64,000 nt of DNA from DATKHR01 sp035939575 (GTDB lineage: Bacteria > Acidobacteriota > Vicinamibacteria > Vicinamibacterales > CAVVIG01). The stretch is from assembly GCA_035939575.1 (NCBI GenBank), contig DASZFS010000049.1, positions 23,950-87,949 of the forward strand, in the 5' to 3' direction. Below the pieces are notes generated by a model, which saw nothing but the letters and a program-made list of their open reading frames with translations, was not told where the DNA came from and searched no databases. A program made the translations under genes and the position numbers. Below are positions 1 to 9,283 of this stretch, piece after piece; the stretch's first letter is position 1; each line of letters opens with the position of its first letter.

Positions 1-105
1 CTCATCCTGCGGCGGATGGGCGCTGTTACGCCGCCAGTGCTCGATACGCTCGAGCTGCCACCGTCAGCGCCGAGGGATGAGGCGGCAGCTCAACTTGAAC
101 GTTAA
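1..105 (+). CDS. C-terminal tail of an unknown protein (partial)
   Basis: Frame 1 is open from the first base to a TAA at 103-105, giving 34 residues that end in AAAQLER. The coding start lies outside the window. The fragment has no recognisable motif, so no function is assigned. It is called coding because it is open to the edge and is followed directly by a promoter-like sequence for the next gene on the same strand. Confidence 0.4.
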   Translation, partial: LILRRMGAVTPPVLDTLELPPSAPRDEAAAQLER

Positions 106-128
106 CAACACATTACAGCCAGTTCAGC

Positions 129-158
129 TTGACACTCCCTCCAGGGCGACGCTATAGT
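129..158 (+). promoter_or_regulatory. sigma-70-like promoter
   Basis: A perfect -35 TTGACA (129-134) and a near-consensus -10 TATAGT (153-158) are separated by 18 bp. Transcription would start about 20 nt before the TTG at 185, so this probably drives the HExxH protein gene. Confidence 0.65.
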
Positions 159-184
159 GCCTGGCGGCTCCCCCACGGGCACAA

Positions 185-1009
185 TTGATTAACTACACCG
201 AGCGCCTCACGCTGCTGATGCAGGATATCGTCATGCGTGTGCCGACGTTGTCGTTCATCGACGTCGCCGATGTCCTTGTCTTTGCGCGCGGCGGTCGATC
301 GAATGCAGAGGGCGCGTTTGCCACGTGCCACTGCCTGACGCTTCCGGCGAGCGACCCTGGCTACTATTTCTGGCGGGATCGAAGCACCGGGGCGATCACG
401 CGCCGATCGGAGTGGTTCGTCACGAAGTCTCCCCAGGTGACGATCGGATCGCGGCCGATCAAGTACATGATCTCGTTTTCCGTGCCTCGCTTCTGCGATC
501 AGTCACTCGACCGATCGCGTAAGGAGCGATTCTATCCGGGCGCCGACCCCTGGATCGCGAAGCTCGATACGGTCGTGCACGAGCTTTATCACATTGATCC
601 GCGATCGGCCGGCATCCGCCGAATCGAGCGGGAAGACGGTACGTACTCCGCCAACTGTCACGGCCACCAGTTCTTCGAGCAGGTCGCCGGGATGGTCCAC
701 ACATATCTCGACAACAAGCCGTCGCCGGAGGCGATTGACTTCCTCCGCGAAGACTTTGCTGCGCTCGAAGCGTCGCACGGAGGCGTGGTCGCGACCACGT
801 TCCGCACGTTCCCGTCGTTCCCTCAGCGGTACATCGAGCGGTGGAGTCAGCAGCTGCCATGTGAGGCTGACGTTCACGGCGTGCGCGTGGAGTCACTGCG
901 CCCGCCGCGGCAGCCGACGCGCTACACCGAGGACGACCTGCACGTCCGCCAGTTCACGAAGACCACCTCGCGCAGGCTGATCCGAAAAGGCGCGTTCAGG
1001 GCCGCATAG
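185..1009 (+). CDS. HExxH-motif putative metallopeptidase-like protein
   Basis: This 274-aa soluble protein has no signal peptide or membrane segment. Its one clear motif is HELYH, the HExxH zinc-metallopeptidase signature, followed about 25 residues later by CHGHQFFEQV, which could supply a third ligand. The C-terminus is Arg-rich. It starts at a TTG just after a strong promoter; an in-frame ATG at 218 is the alternative. Its end overlaps the convergent NlpC/P60 gene by 14 nt. Proteolytic activity is inferred from the motif only and the substrate is unknown. Confidence 0.6.
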   Translation: MINYTERLTLLMQDIVMRVPTLSFIDVADVLVFARGGRSNAEGAFATCHCLTLPASDPGYYFWRDRSTGAITRRSEWFVTKSPQVTIGSRPIKYMISFSVPRFCDQSLDRSRKERFYPGADPWIAKLDTVVHELYHIDPRSAGIRRIEREDGTYSANCHGHQFFEQVAGMVHTYLDNKPSPEAIDFLREDFAALEASHGGVVATTFRTFPSFPQRYIERWSQQLPCEADVHGVRVESLRPPRQPTRYTEDDLHVRQFTKTTSRRLIRKGAFRAA

Positions 1010-1556
1010 TCCGCGCGCCGAGGTATCGCTGCGACCAGTACGCCGCGCTCAGGCGTTCTACGCGGACCACGCCCGTCGAGCTCGGCGCGTGGATGAACTC
1101 GTCACCGCCCACAGCGATCGCGACGTGAGAGGCACCTGCCTCGGTCGTCGTGAAGAACACGAGGTCACCGGGGGCGAGCTCGCGCGGGTCGACTGGCCGC
1201 CCCTGGCGATACTGCTCGCGCACTTCACGTGAGAGCGCGACGCCATACTGCGCGAAGACGTACTGCGTGAACCCGCTGCAGTCAAAGCCGCTTGGATCGG
1301 CGCCGCCGTTCCGGTAGGGGACGCCGCGAAGGGCCAGCGCGGTGCCGACGAGTGCGTAACCGTCAACCCCGCCGGAGATGTCCGGCGCGGTTGTGCCGTC
1401 TGAAGGAGTCGCCGAGGGCGTCGAAGTCCCCACGTGCTGCGGCGGCGGCGCCTCCGACCCACCGATCGCCGGTGCACCGGGGAACGGTCTGGGGACAGCG
1501 CCGGTTGAAGCGCACGCCGAGCTCAGGAGGGCAATCGTGAACCAACTCCACTTCAT
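996..1556 (-). CDS. NlpC/P60 family lipoprotein (cell-wall hydrolase)
   Basis: This is a 186-aa secreted peptidoglycan hydrolase, probably a gamma-D-glutamyl-diamino-acid endopeptidase acting in the periplasm. A lipoprotein-type leader (LLSSACAS, lipobox Cys) precedes a Pro/Ser-rich linker. The C40 domain shows the catalytic Cys in SGFDCSGF and the His in SHVAIAVG, with the APGDLVFF strand between them. The ATG at 1556 is preferred over the TTG one codon upstream. It converges on and slightly overlaps the upstream HExxH gene. Confidence 0.85.
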   Translation of the reverse strand: MKWSWFTIALLSSACASTGAVPRPFPGAPAIGGSEAPPPQHVGTSTPSATPSDGTTAPDISGGVDGYALVGTALALRGVPYRNGGADPSGFDCSGFTQYVFAQYGVALSREVREQYRQGRPVDPRELAPGDLVFFTTTEAGASHVAIAVGGDEFIHAPSSTGVVRVERLSAAYWSQRYLGARTMRP

Positions 1557-1561
1557 CAAAT

Positions 1562-1605
1562 CCAGATCCTCAAATCCTCAGATCCTCCGATCCTCAGATC
1601 TCGGT
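1562..1605. repeat. short tandem repeat (GATCCTCA-like)
   Basis: Four to five imperfect copies of an 8-9 nt unit related to AGATCCTCA lie just upstream of the NlpC/P60 start codon on its strand. No coding role is seen. Confidence 0.6.
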
Positions 1606-1682
1606 TGTGATATCGGACTGACGATTACGGTACCACAGGCCCTAACCGTCAATGTTTTCAAAGAGTTTGCGGGCAGCGTGTC

Positions 1683-1712
1683 TTGACACCTCGACTGGCG
1701 TAGTGCAAGATT
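1683..1712 (+). promoter_or_regulatory. possible promoter of the HNH gene
   Basis: A consensus TTGACA at 1683-1688 is followed at 18 bp by the weaker AAGATT (1707-1712), about 40 nt before the ATG at 1750. The -35 is strong and the -10 weak. The rest of the gap from 1557 holds only the short tandem repeat. Confidence 0.4.
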
Positions 1713-1749
1713 TTCACATAAGCCACGGGGAAGGGACCCCGGACCAGGA

Positions 1750-2283
1750 ATGAACCAGACGCTTCTTCTCAACGCGTCGTACGAGCCCCTGAAGATCGTT
1801 CACTGGCAGAAAGCGATCACGCTCCTATGCCAGGGTAAGGTCGAAGTCATCCGGGAGTACGACCGTGAGATCCGCGCTGTATCGTTCAGCTTCAAGCTGC
1901 CGTCTGTCATCCGTCTTCTCCGGTACATCAAGATCAAGCGGCGGTTTGACTATGTCCCCTTCTCGCGCGCGAACATCTACGCGCGGGACGATCATACCTG
2001 TCAATATTGCGGCGACGCGTTCGCGACCGCGGATCTCACGTTCGATCACGTGCTGCCGGTCGCGCAAGGCGGCCGGAAGGACTGGGGCAACATCGTCACG
2101 TGCTGCGTGACCTGCAATCGCAAGAAAGGTGGGCGCACGCCGGCTGAAGCCGGCATGCATCTGTTGCGGATGCCGAAGCGCCCCGATTCGGCGCCGGCCA
2201 TCCGCATCACGGTCGGCCTCAGGCAGGCCCCGGAAAGCTGGCGCGATTACCTGTACTGGAACGTCGAGCTGGATGACACCTAG
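1750..2283 (+). CDS. HNH endonuclease family protein
   Basis: This 177-aa protein has a compact C-terminal HNH fold: CQYCGDAF, then TFDHVLPV, then WGNIVTCCVTCNRKKG. The two CxxC pairs should bind structural zinc, and the DH and N residues form the metal-dependent nuclease site. The N-terminus (NASYEPLKI) is typical of the chromosomal HNH proteins common in Acidobacteria and Deltaproteobacteria. It is a solo gene with no methylase or phage genes nearby, so a restriction role is not indicated. Cellular role unknown. Confidence 0.9.
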   Translation: MNQTLLLNASYEPLKIVHWQKAITLLCQGKVEVIREYDREIRAVSFSFKLPSVIRLLRYIKIKRRFDYVPFSRANIYARDDHTCQYCGDAFATADLTFDHVLPVAQGGRKDWGNIVTCCVTCNRKKGGRTPAEAGMHLLRMPKRPDSAPAIRITVGLRQAPESWRDYLYWNVELDDT

Positions 2284-2326
2284 GCGGCGGCGCTACCTGC
2301 CTCGATTACCCTCAGTTTCCTGACCG

Positions 2327-3334
2327 ATGCCCGCCCGCGTTTCCGCCGTTCATCCGTTGCTGGCCATTGAAGGCGGCCGCGTCGCCATCGATGGCGCCGA
2401 TTTCCCCGTTGGCGGACCAGAGCTTCCGGAGGTCCGCATCGGGGACGTCCCGGCCCGCGTGGTCTTCGCGTCGGCCGAACGGCTGGTGGCCATCCTCCCG
2501 CCCGGCCTGGACGGCGGTCGGATGCCGATCCGCATCGCCGGCGTCTCCGGGGTCACCGCGTTCGTCGGCGTCGCGGCGCCGTTTGCCACGGGGCTCCATC
2601 AGGTGGACAACCCGGTCTTCGATCGCGAAGGCAACCTCTACGTCACCTACAGCGGGACGCGCGGGCAGCAAGTGCCAGTCTCGATCTTCCGGGTCCGCCC
2701 AAACGGCACACGCGAGACGTTTTCCTCCGGGATCGTCAACCCGACGTCAATGGCGGTCGACTCGGACGGCCGTCTTTACGTCTCGAGCCGCTTCGAGGGC
2801 GTCGTCTATCGCGTCGTAGCGGACGGCTCGACAGAGCCCTTTGCGACCGATCTGGGCGTTGCCTGCGGCCTCGCGTTCGCGCCCGACGCCGCGGGTGGAA
2901 CCCTGTTCGTCGGTGACCGGTCGGGCACGATCTTCAAGGTCGACCGTGCGGGGCGCGCGACGACGTTCGCTTCGCTGCCGGCGAGCGTTGCGGCATTTCA
3001 CCTGGCGTACGGACCGCCGGGTCCGGATGCCGCGCTCTACGTGACCGGCCCTACGCTGTCTTCTTATGACGCGCTCTATCGCATCGACGCCGAGGGCCTG
3101 GTGACGAAGATTCACGAGGGCTTCGGCCGTCCGCAGGGTCTCGTCTTCGACAACCGCGGCGCACTCCATGTGGTCGAAGCGCTCGCGGGAAGGAGCGGGC
3201 TGTATCGCGTCCGGCCTGACTGTCAACCCGAGCTCGTGCTCGCGGGGCCCGGCCTCGTCGGTGTTGCGTTCGCTCCTGACGGCGCGCTGGTCGTGACGTC
3301 GAACGACACTGCCTATCGGCTGGCACCTCACTAG
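2327..3334 (+). CDS. IPT/TIG-like plus beta-propeller (SMP-30/NHL-like) protein
   Basis: This is a 335-aa protein. Residues 1-85 resemble an IPT/TIG Ig-like domain (VSAVHPL, IDGADFP, ARVVFASAERLVAILPP). The rest is a beta-propeller with repeated blades such as NPTSMAVDSDGRLYVSSR and PQGLVFDNRGALHVVEA, as in SMP-30/gluconolactonase and NHL proteins. No signal peptide is evident, so it may be cytoplasmic. It ends 26 nt before the permease gene. Ligand or enzymatic role cannot be read from the sequence. Confidence 0.75.
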   Translation: MPARVSAVHPLLAIEGGRVAIDGADFPVGGPELPEVRIGDVPARVVFASAERLVAILPPGLDGGRMPIRIAGVSGVTAFVGVAAPFATGLHQVDNPVFDREGNLYVTYSGTRGQQVPVSIFRVRPNGTRETFSSGIVNPTSMAVDSDGRLYVSSRFEGVVYRVVADGSTEPFATDLGVACGLAFAPDAAGGTLFVGDRSGTIFKVDRAGRATTFASLPASVAAFHLAYGPPGPDAALYVTGPTLSSYDALYRIDAEGLVTKIHEGFGRPQGLVFDNRGALHVVEALAGRSGLYRVRPDCQPELVLAGPGLVGVAFAPDGALVVTSNDTAYRLAPH

Positions 3335-3360
3335 TTGCTGGCTACCTGTACAATTCGCCG

Positions 3361-4845
3361 ATGTCGCAACTCTTTCAGCGCAAGCCGATCGCGGATCTCC
3401 TGACCGTGGACGGCGCGCACACCCTGAAGCGGACCCTCGGTGCGGGCGACCTGATCATGCTCGCGATCGGCGCCGTCATCGGGGCCGGCATCTTCGGGGC
3501 GATCGGAACGGCCGCGGCGGGACAGATCGGACCGAACGGCGAGGTCATCCGCATGGGGGCGGGTCCGGCGTTGGTCTTCTCGTTCCTCCTGCTCGGCGCC
3601 GCCTGTGCGTTGGCGGCCCTTTGCTACGCCGAGCTCGCCTCGATGATCCCGCAGGCCGGAAGCGCTTATGCCTATTCGTACGCGACGCTCGGCGAGCTGG
3701 TCGCGTGGATCATCGGGTGGGACCTGATTCTCGAATACGCAGTAGGCAACGTGGCCGTCGCCATCTCGTGGGGCGACTACTTCAACACCCTGCTGCGCGG
3801 GTTCGGCGCGGAGCTGCCGGTGTGGCTCACGACCGGATACCGAACGGCGCTCCTCAGCGCCGATCCCCAGACCCACGCCCTGCTCACCACGGCTCCACAT
3901 CTCGCAGGCATTCCGGTTCTGATACACCTGCCGGCGTTCGGTATCGTGATGCTCATCACGTGGCTCCTGCTGCGCGGCGCTCGCGAGAGCGCAACGGCCA
4001 ACAACATCATGGTCGTCATCAAGCTCATCGCGCTCGCCATCTTCATCGCGGTCGGCGCCACGCACCTCCATCCCGCCAACTACCATCCGTTCGCGCCGAA
4101 CGGCTTCACCGGCATTCACCAGGGGGCCGCGATTGTCTTCTTTGCCTACATCGGGTTCGATGCGATCTCGACGGCGGCCGAAGAGACAAGAAACCCGCAG
4201 CGCAATCTCCCGCTTGGCATCCTGGGCGGGCTGGCCATCTGCACGGTCATCTACATCGTCGTCGGAGCCGTCCTCACGGGTATGGTGCCGTACAAGGAGC
4301 TTGCGGTCGCCGACCCGCTCGCGCACGCGCTCGAGCTCGCCGGCTTCAAGACAGTCGGCTGGTTCGTGGCGCTGGGCGCGACCGTGTCGATGTCGGCCGT
4401 GTTGCTCGTGTTCCAGTACGGGCAGCCGCGCATCTTCTTTGCCATGGGGCGCGACGGCCTGCTCCCGCAGTGGGCGGCGAAGGTCCACCCGATAACAAGG
4501 GTTCCTTCGACGACGACGATCATCACCGGGGTCTTTGTCGCCCTCTGGGCGCTCATCGGCGACGCGGCTGAGACCTACGATTTGACCAACATCGGCACGC
4601 TGTTCGCCTTCATGCTGGTGAGCATCGGCGTGCTCGTGCTGCGCTACAAAGAGCCCGACCGGGTGCGGCCGTTCAAGGTGCCGTTCGTCTGGGTCGTCTG
4701 CGTGCTCTCCGCCGCGGGGTGCGTGTACATCATGCTGGGGCTTCCGCGGACCGCATGGGAGCGCTTCGCGGTGTGGCTGGTCATCGGCCTGGCCTTGTAC
4801 CTCTCGTACGGCTTCCGCAACAGCCGTCTGCGGGCGGCCGCGTAG
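3361..4845 (+). CDS. APC-superfamily amino acid permease
   Basis: This 494-aa integral membrane protein has about 12 hydrophobic segments. The first helix carries AIGAVIGAGIF, the glycine-rich substrate-binding loop of the APC family. Loop FFAYIGFDAISTAAEE and motif ARE/ETRNPQRNLP match cationic amino acid transporter (CAT/YfnA-like) proteins. It is expected to import amino acids across the inner membrane by proton symport. It sits 10 nt before the CoA-transferase gene, suggesting co-transcription. Confidence 0.9.
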   Translation: MSQLFQRKPIADLLTVDGAHTLKRTLGAGDLIMLAIGAVIGAGIFGAIGTAAAGQIGPNGEVIRMGAGPALVFSFLLLGAACALAALCYAELASMIPQAGSAYAYSYATLGELVAWIIGWDLILEYAVGNVAVAISWGDYFNTLLRGFGAELPVWLTTGYRTALLSADPQTHALLTTAPHLAGIPVLIHLPAFGIVMLITWLLLRGARESATANNIMVVIKLIALAIFIAVGATHLHPANYHPFAPNGFTGIHQGAAIVFFAYIGFDAISTAAEETRNPQRNLPLGILGGLAICTVIYIVVGAVLTGMVPYKELAVADPLAHALELAGFKTVGWFVALGATVSMSAVLLVFQYGQPRIFFAMGRDGLLPQWAAKVHPITRVPSTTTIITGVFVALWALIGDAAETYDLTNIGTLFAFMLVSIGVLVLRYKEPDRVRPFKVPFVWVVCVLSAAGCVYIMLGLPRTAWERFAVWLVIGLALYLSYGFRNSRLRAAA

Positions 4846-4855
4846 GGGAACGCGT

Positions 4856-6073
4856 GTGAGCGGCGAGCGGCCTCTCCACGGCACCCGCGTGCTCGATCTG
4901 ACACGGCTCCTGCCCGGATCGTACGCGACGTTGATGCTCGCGGATCTCGGCGCGGACGTCCTCAAGCTCGAGGATCCACGCGGCGGCGATCACGCGCGCC
5001 AGCTGCCGCCGCTTGCCGGCGGCACAAGCGCTTACTTCACGGTGCTCAACCGCAACAAGCGCAGCATGACGCTGAACCTTCGCGCGCCGGAAGCGGCCGG
5101 CATCCTGGACAGGCTCGTCCCGTCGTACGACGTCGTCGTCGACAGCTTCCGACCCGGGACGGCGCGCCGGCTTGGTGTCGACGCCGGGGCGATGCAGCGC
5201 AGAAATCCACGGGTCATCTGCGCGTCGATTACGGGCTTTGGCCAGACTGGACCCTACGCCGAGCGGGCGGCGCATGACATCAACTACGAGGCCCTCGCGG
5301 GCCTGCTGTCGCTCGCGGGTCGCGAGCCGGTCGTTCCTGGCCTCCTGATCGGCGACATCGGCGCGGCGTACCAGGCCACGACTCAGATCCTGGCGGCGCT
5401 CTTCTCGCGCGAGCGGACCCGAGCGGCGGCGGTCACTGGCGTCCCGGAAGCCACGGCGAGCTCGGGAGTCCCGGGAGTCCCGGGAGTCATCGACGTGTCC
5501 ATTCATGACGCCGCGCTGCAATGGATGGTGTTTCCGGCGGCGCGCTGGCTTGTGGACGGGGCTGCGGAAGACCCGCGGCAGATCCCGCTCAGGGGCGAGG
5601 CCGCGCACTACAACGTCTACGAGACCTCTGACGGCCGATGGCTGGCGCTGGGCGCGCTCGAGGAGAAGTTCTGGGTTGCGTTCTGCGATCGCGTCGGCCG
5701 GCCCGATCTGGCGCGGCTGCACGATGTGCCAGGCGAGGATCAGTCGCGCGCGCTCGCCGAAGTCCGTGCGCTCATGCGGACGAGGACGCGCGATGAATGG
5801 CAGGCGCACTTTGCCGATATCGACGCGTGCCTGACGCCGGTCTACTCACTCGACGAGGCGTTGTCCGATCCGCACGTGGCGGCGCGCGGCGGCGTCATTC
5901 GGCAGGACGGCGTAACCTACATCGGATCGCCTCCCAGCGCCGGGGAAGGGGTCCCCGGAGCGAGCCTCATCCGGCCCGCGCCCTCACTCGGCGCGCACAC
6001 AGACGATGTGCTCGAGACCCTGGGCATCCAGGCCGACGAGCGCGCTGCGCTGCGCGCGCGGGGTGTCATATGA
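4856..6073 (+). CDS. CaiB/BaiF family CoA-transferase
   Basis: This 405-aa class III CoA-transferase moves CoA between carboxylic acids. Family features are GTRVLDLTRLLPG at the N-terminus, GADVLKLEDPRGGD, LNRNKRSMTLNLR, and GFGQTGPYAERAAHDINY, which contains the conserved Asp region. It starts with GTG ten nt after the permease, so both may act on one organic or amino acid. There are two odd insertions: a GVPGVPG stretch near residue 203, coded by a tandem GGGAGTCCC repeat, and EGVPG near residue 366, coded by another palindromic GC repeat. Both keep the frame. Confidence 0.88.
   Translation: MSGERPLHGTRVLDLTRLLPGSYATLMLADLGADVLKLEDPRGGDHARQLPPLAGGTSAYFTVLNRNKRSMTLNLRAPEAAGILDRLVPSYDVVVDSFRPGTARRLGVDAGAMQRRNPRVICASITGFGQTGPYAERAAHDINYEALAGLLSLAGREPVVPGLLIGDIGAAYQATTQILAALFSRERTRAAAVTGVPEATASSGVPGVPGVIDVSIHDAALQWMVFPAARWLVDGAAEDPRQIPLRGEAAHYNVYETSDGRWLALGALEEKFWVAFCDRVGRPDLARLHDVPGEDQSRALAEVRALMRTRTRDEWQAHFADIDACLTPVYSLDEALSDPHVAARGGVIRQDGVTYIGSPPSAGEGVPGASLIRPAPSLGAHTDDVLETLGIQADERAALRARGVI
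5464..5489. repeat. tandem GC-rich repeat inside the CoA-transferase ORF
   Basis: Three tandem copies of GGGAGTCCC-type sequence code in frame for GVPGVPGV. The unit belongs to the GC-rich palindromic family also seen at 5941, 7920 and 48135. Confidence 0.6.
5941..5959. repeat. GC-rich palindromic repeat copy
   Basis: The sequence GGGGAAGGGGTCCCCGGAG is near-palindromic around GGGGTCCCC. It is read in frame in the CoA-transferase as GEGVPG. A similar sequence lies between genes near 1725-1744. Confidence 0.5.
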
Positions 6074-6163
6074 GCGCGGCCGGACCGATCGGCTGAGCGA
6101 GAATGGGTTCTCGGCCGATCTGGCGGAGTGCCCGTGCTACGATTGTGGGTTAAACGGTATCAA

Positions 6164-9076
6164 ATGGCCCACGACTGGATCTCCGTCCGCGGCGCGCGCG
6201 TCCACAACCTGAAGAACATCGACGTCGACCTGCCGCGTCACAAGCTCGTCGTCATCACCGGTCTGTCCGGATCGGGCAAGTCGTCGCTCGCCTTCGACAC
6301 GATCTACGCCGAGGGCCAGCGGCGGTACGTGGAGTCGCTGTCCGCCTACGCGCGGCAGTTTCTCGAGCAAATGGAGAAACCGGACGTCGACCTCATCGAG
6401 GGGCTGTCACCCGCCATCTCGATCGAGCAGAAGACGACCGGATCGAATCCGCGGTCCACGGTCGGCACGGTGACCGAGATCTACGACTATCTGCGCCTGC
6501 TGTTCGCGAATATCGGCGTGCCGCATTGCCCGAACTGCGGGAAGGAAATTTCCAGCCAATCGCTCGAGCGGATCTGCGACATGGTGATGCTCTACCCGCA
6601 GGACGAGCGCATCAACGTGCTGGCGCCGGTGGTGCGCGGCCGGAAGGGGGAGTTCAAGAAAGAGCTCGCGGCGTTGCGCGCGCGCGGCTACACGAAAGCG
6701 CGCATCGATGGCCAGTTCCGCGCGCTCGACGACGACATCAAGCTTGACCGCCGCCGGAATCATGCGATCGACGTGGTCGTGGACCGCCTGATCGTTCGCG
6801 GCGGCATCGAGCGGCGGCTCCTGGAGTCGGTCGAGACCGCCCTGAACCTGGCCGAGGACATCGTCGTCATCAACACGTACGAGGGGGGCGACCGGCTGTT
6901 CTCCCGCCGCCTGGCGTGCGTGGACTGCGGGTTGAGCATGCCCGAGATGACCCCCCGGGCGTTTTCGTTCAACTCTCCGCACGGTGCGTGCACGGATTGC
7001 CAGGGGCTTGGCGCCACGATTGATTTCGATCCGGCGCGCATCGTGCCGGACGAATCGAAGCCGCTCGCGGACGGCGCGATCGCACCGTGGTCCAAAGGGG
7101 ACCGCAAGCTCGTGCGCGATCAGCTGCAGTCACTGGCGCGGGACTTCGGCATCGACATCAACGCGCCGTTCGGACGCCTTCCGCGAAAGGCGAGGGAGAC
7201 GCTGCTCTTCGGCAGCGGGAACGGCGGCGGAGCCGGGAGCGGCGTGCCCGGCACGCTCAAGCGGAATGGGGCGCCGCGAGCCGTGAAGTTCGAGGGGCTC
7301 ATCCCGAATCTGCGCCGGCGGTTCGAGGAGGGCAGCTGGTCCGATCAGGAGGACCTCGAGCCGTACCGATCGCTTCGGCCCTGTCCGACGTGCAGGGGCC
7401 AGCGGCTCAAGACGCAGAGCCTGTCGGTGAGGGTGAAGCGGCGCACGATCGCCGACTACGTGAACCTGCCGATTTCCGAGGCGCTCGACGTCTTCGACGC
7501 ACTCGAGCTGACCGATCGTGAAGCGATCATCGCGGAGCGCATCCTTCGGGAGATTCAGGAGCGGCTGCGCTTCCTCAACGACGTCGGCGTCGGCTATCTC
7601 ACGCTCGGGCGCAGTGCCGCGACGCTCTCCGGCGGGGAAGGGCAGCGTATCCGTCTTGCGACACAGATCGGCGCCAACCTGACAGGCGTCCTCTACGTGC
7701 TCGACGAGCCGTCCATCGGCCTGCATCAACGCGACAATCGGAAGCTTCTCGCGACGCTGTCCCGGCTGCGCGATCTCGGCAACACCGTCGTTGTCGTGGA
7801 GCACGACGAGGAGACCATCCGGGTCGCTGACTACGTCGTTGACCTCGGCCCCGGCGCGGGCGATCTGGGCGGCCACGTGATCTTCCAGGGCACGCCGGCG
7901 CAGCTCATGGAGAATGCGGACCGGGGGGTAGGGGCCCCCGGAGTGGGAGACCGGGGGGCAGGGGCCCCCGGAGTAAGCCTGACCGGCGCCTACCTGACGG
8001 GCGCGCGATCGATTCCGACGCCCAAGGCCCGGCGTCCCGCGCTCAAGGGCGAACTTGTCATCCGCGGCGCGCGCGAGAACAACCTCAAGAACATCGACGT
8101 GACCATCCCACTCGGGGTCTTCACGGCCGTGACGGGCGTCAGCGGCTCGGGCAAGTCAACGCTGGTGAACGACATCCTCTACAAGTCGCTCGCGCGCACG
8201 CTGTACAAGGCAGCCGACGATCCCGGCGCGCACGACCGGATCGAGGGCATCGACCTGATCGACAAGGTGATTGAGATCGACCAATCGCCGATCGGCCGCA
8301 CGCCGCGCTCGAATCCAGCGACCTACACCGGCCTCTTCACCTTCATCCGCGACCTGTTCGCCATGATGCCCGAAGCGAAGCAGCGTGGCTTCAGGCCCGG
8401 GCGCTTCTCGTTCAACGTCAAGGGCGGACGCTGCGAGGCGTGTCAAGGCGACGGCGTCATCGCCATCGAGATGCACTTCCTGCCGGACGTCTACGTCACG
8501 TGCGAGCAGTGTAAGGGCCGGCGGTACAACCGCGAGACGCTCGAGATCAAATACCGCGGCAAGTCGATCGCCGACGTCCTCGAGCTGACGGTCGACCAGG
8601 CGCTGCCCCTGTTGGAGAATTTTCCCGCGATCGCCAACAAGCTGCGGACGCTGCAGGACGTGGGCCTCGGCTACATCGAGCTCGGGCAATCGGCGACGAC
8701 GCTGTCGGGCGGCGAGGCGCAGCGGGTGAAGCTGTCGAAGGAGTTGTCGAAGCGCGGGACGGGGCGGACCCTGTATATTCTCGACGAGCCGACGACCGGT
8801 CTGCACTTCGAGGACACGCACAAGCTGCTCGACGTGCTGACCAAGCTTGTCGATCAGGGGAACACTATTGTCGTTATCGAGCACAACCTGGACGTCATCA
8901 AGTCGGCTGACTACGTCGTCGATCTTGGACCGGAGGGCGGGGCAGGCGGCGGACGAATCGTGGCAGCCGGCACGCCCGAGGAAGTCGCCCGGAACGAGCA
9001 TTCAGCCACAGGCCGGTTCCTGGCGGATCTCCTTTTCGGCCGTCAAATCACGGCGTCCAGGCCGGTTGCGGGTTGA
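6164..9076 (+). CDS. uvrA: UvrA, excinuclease ABC subunit A
   Basis: This 970-aa ABC-type ATPase is the damage-recognition subunit of nucleotide excision repair and works with UvrB and UvrC. It has Walker A motifs GLSGSGKSS (about residue 33) and GVSGSGKST, ABC signatures SGGEGQRIRL and LSGGEAQRVKL, and Walker B motifs VLDEPSIGLH and ILDEPTTGLH. Zinc modules are CVDCG...CTDCQG and CEACQG...CEQCKG. The ATG at 6164 is chosen because conserved homology begins at MAHDWISVRGA; the GTG 36 nt upstream is less likely. The first signature has Gly for the usual Ala. A 20-residue Gly/Pro insertion coded by a tandem repeat lies between the two ATPase halves. Confidence 0.97.
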   Translation: MAHDWISVRGARVHNLKNIDVDLPRHKLVVITGLSGSGKSSLAFDTIYAEGQRRYVESLSAYARQFLEQMEKPDVDLIEGLSPAISIEQKTTGSNPRSTVGTVTEIYDYLRLLFANIGVPHCPNCGKEISSQSLERICDMVMLYPQDERINVLAPVVRGRKGEFKKELAALRARGYTKARIDGQFRALDDDIKLDRRRNHAIDVVVDRLIVRGGIERRLLESVETALNLAEDIVVINTYEGGDRLFSRRLACVDCGLSMPEMTPRAFSFNSPHGACTDCQGLGATIDFDPARIVPDESKPLADGAIAPWSKGDRKLVRDQLQSLARDFGIDINAPFGRLPRKARETLLFGSGNGGGAGSGVPGTLKRNGAPRAVKFEGLIPNLRRRFEEGSWSDQEDLEPYRSLRPCPTCRGQRLKTQSLSVRVKRRTIADYVNLPISEALDVFDALELTDREAIIAERILREIQERLRFLNDVGVGYLTLGRSAATLSGGEGQRIRLATQIGANLTGVLYVLDEPSIGLHQRDNRKLLATLSRLRDLGNTVVVVEHDEETIRVADYVVDLGPGAGDLGGHVIFQGTPAQLMENADRGVGAPGVGDRGAGAPGVSLTGAYLTGARSIPTPKARRPALKGELVIRGARENNLKNIDVTIPLGVFTAVTGVSGSGKSTLVNDILYKSLARTLYKAADDPGAHDRIEGIDLIDKVIEIDQSPIGRTPRSNPATYTGLFTFIRDLFAMMPEAKQRGFRPGRFSFNVKGGRCEACQGDGVIAIEMHFLPDVYVTCEQCKGRRYNRETLEIKYRGKSIADVLELTVDQALPLLENFPAIANKLRTLQDVGLGYIELGQSATTLSGGEAQRVKLSKELSKRGTGRTLYILDEPTTGLHFEDTHKLLDVLTKLVDQGNTIVVIEHNLDVIKSADYVVDLGPEGGAGGGRIVAAGTPEEVARNEHSATGRFLADLLFGRQITASRPVAG
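7920..7979. repeat. two tandem 30-bp GC-rich repeats inside uvrA
   Basis: Two nearly identical 30-bp units, each beginning ACCGGGGGG and containing AGGGGCCCCCGGAGT, code for DRGVGAPGVG and DRGAGAPGVS. They sit just before the SLTGAYL segment, a spot where other UvrA proteins lack such residues. Confidence 0.75.
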
Positions 9077-9283
9077 TGACTGTGGTAAGATTGCCACATT
9101 TTTAGCGAGTGTGGCTGTGGTGCGAGTACCACAAAACTGTACTCAGCGCGGCCAGCTGGGTCTCTCAGATCTCGTCTAAGGCCGTTTTGAATCAATACGT
9201 TACGAAGACTGTCCGCGAACGAGACGTCTGGGCACCTACTTTGCTCCAGCGCCCTGCGCAGTTCCCCGTTGCCTGAGAGGCAC

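Noticed and set aside
3331..4965. 544-aa open frame antisense to the amino acid permease
   Set aside because: No motifs, very high Arg/Asp/His; the permease on the plus strand is unmistakable.
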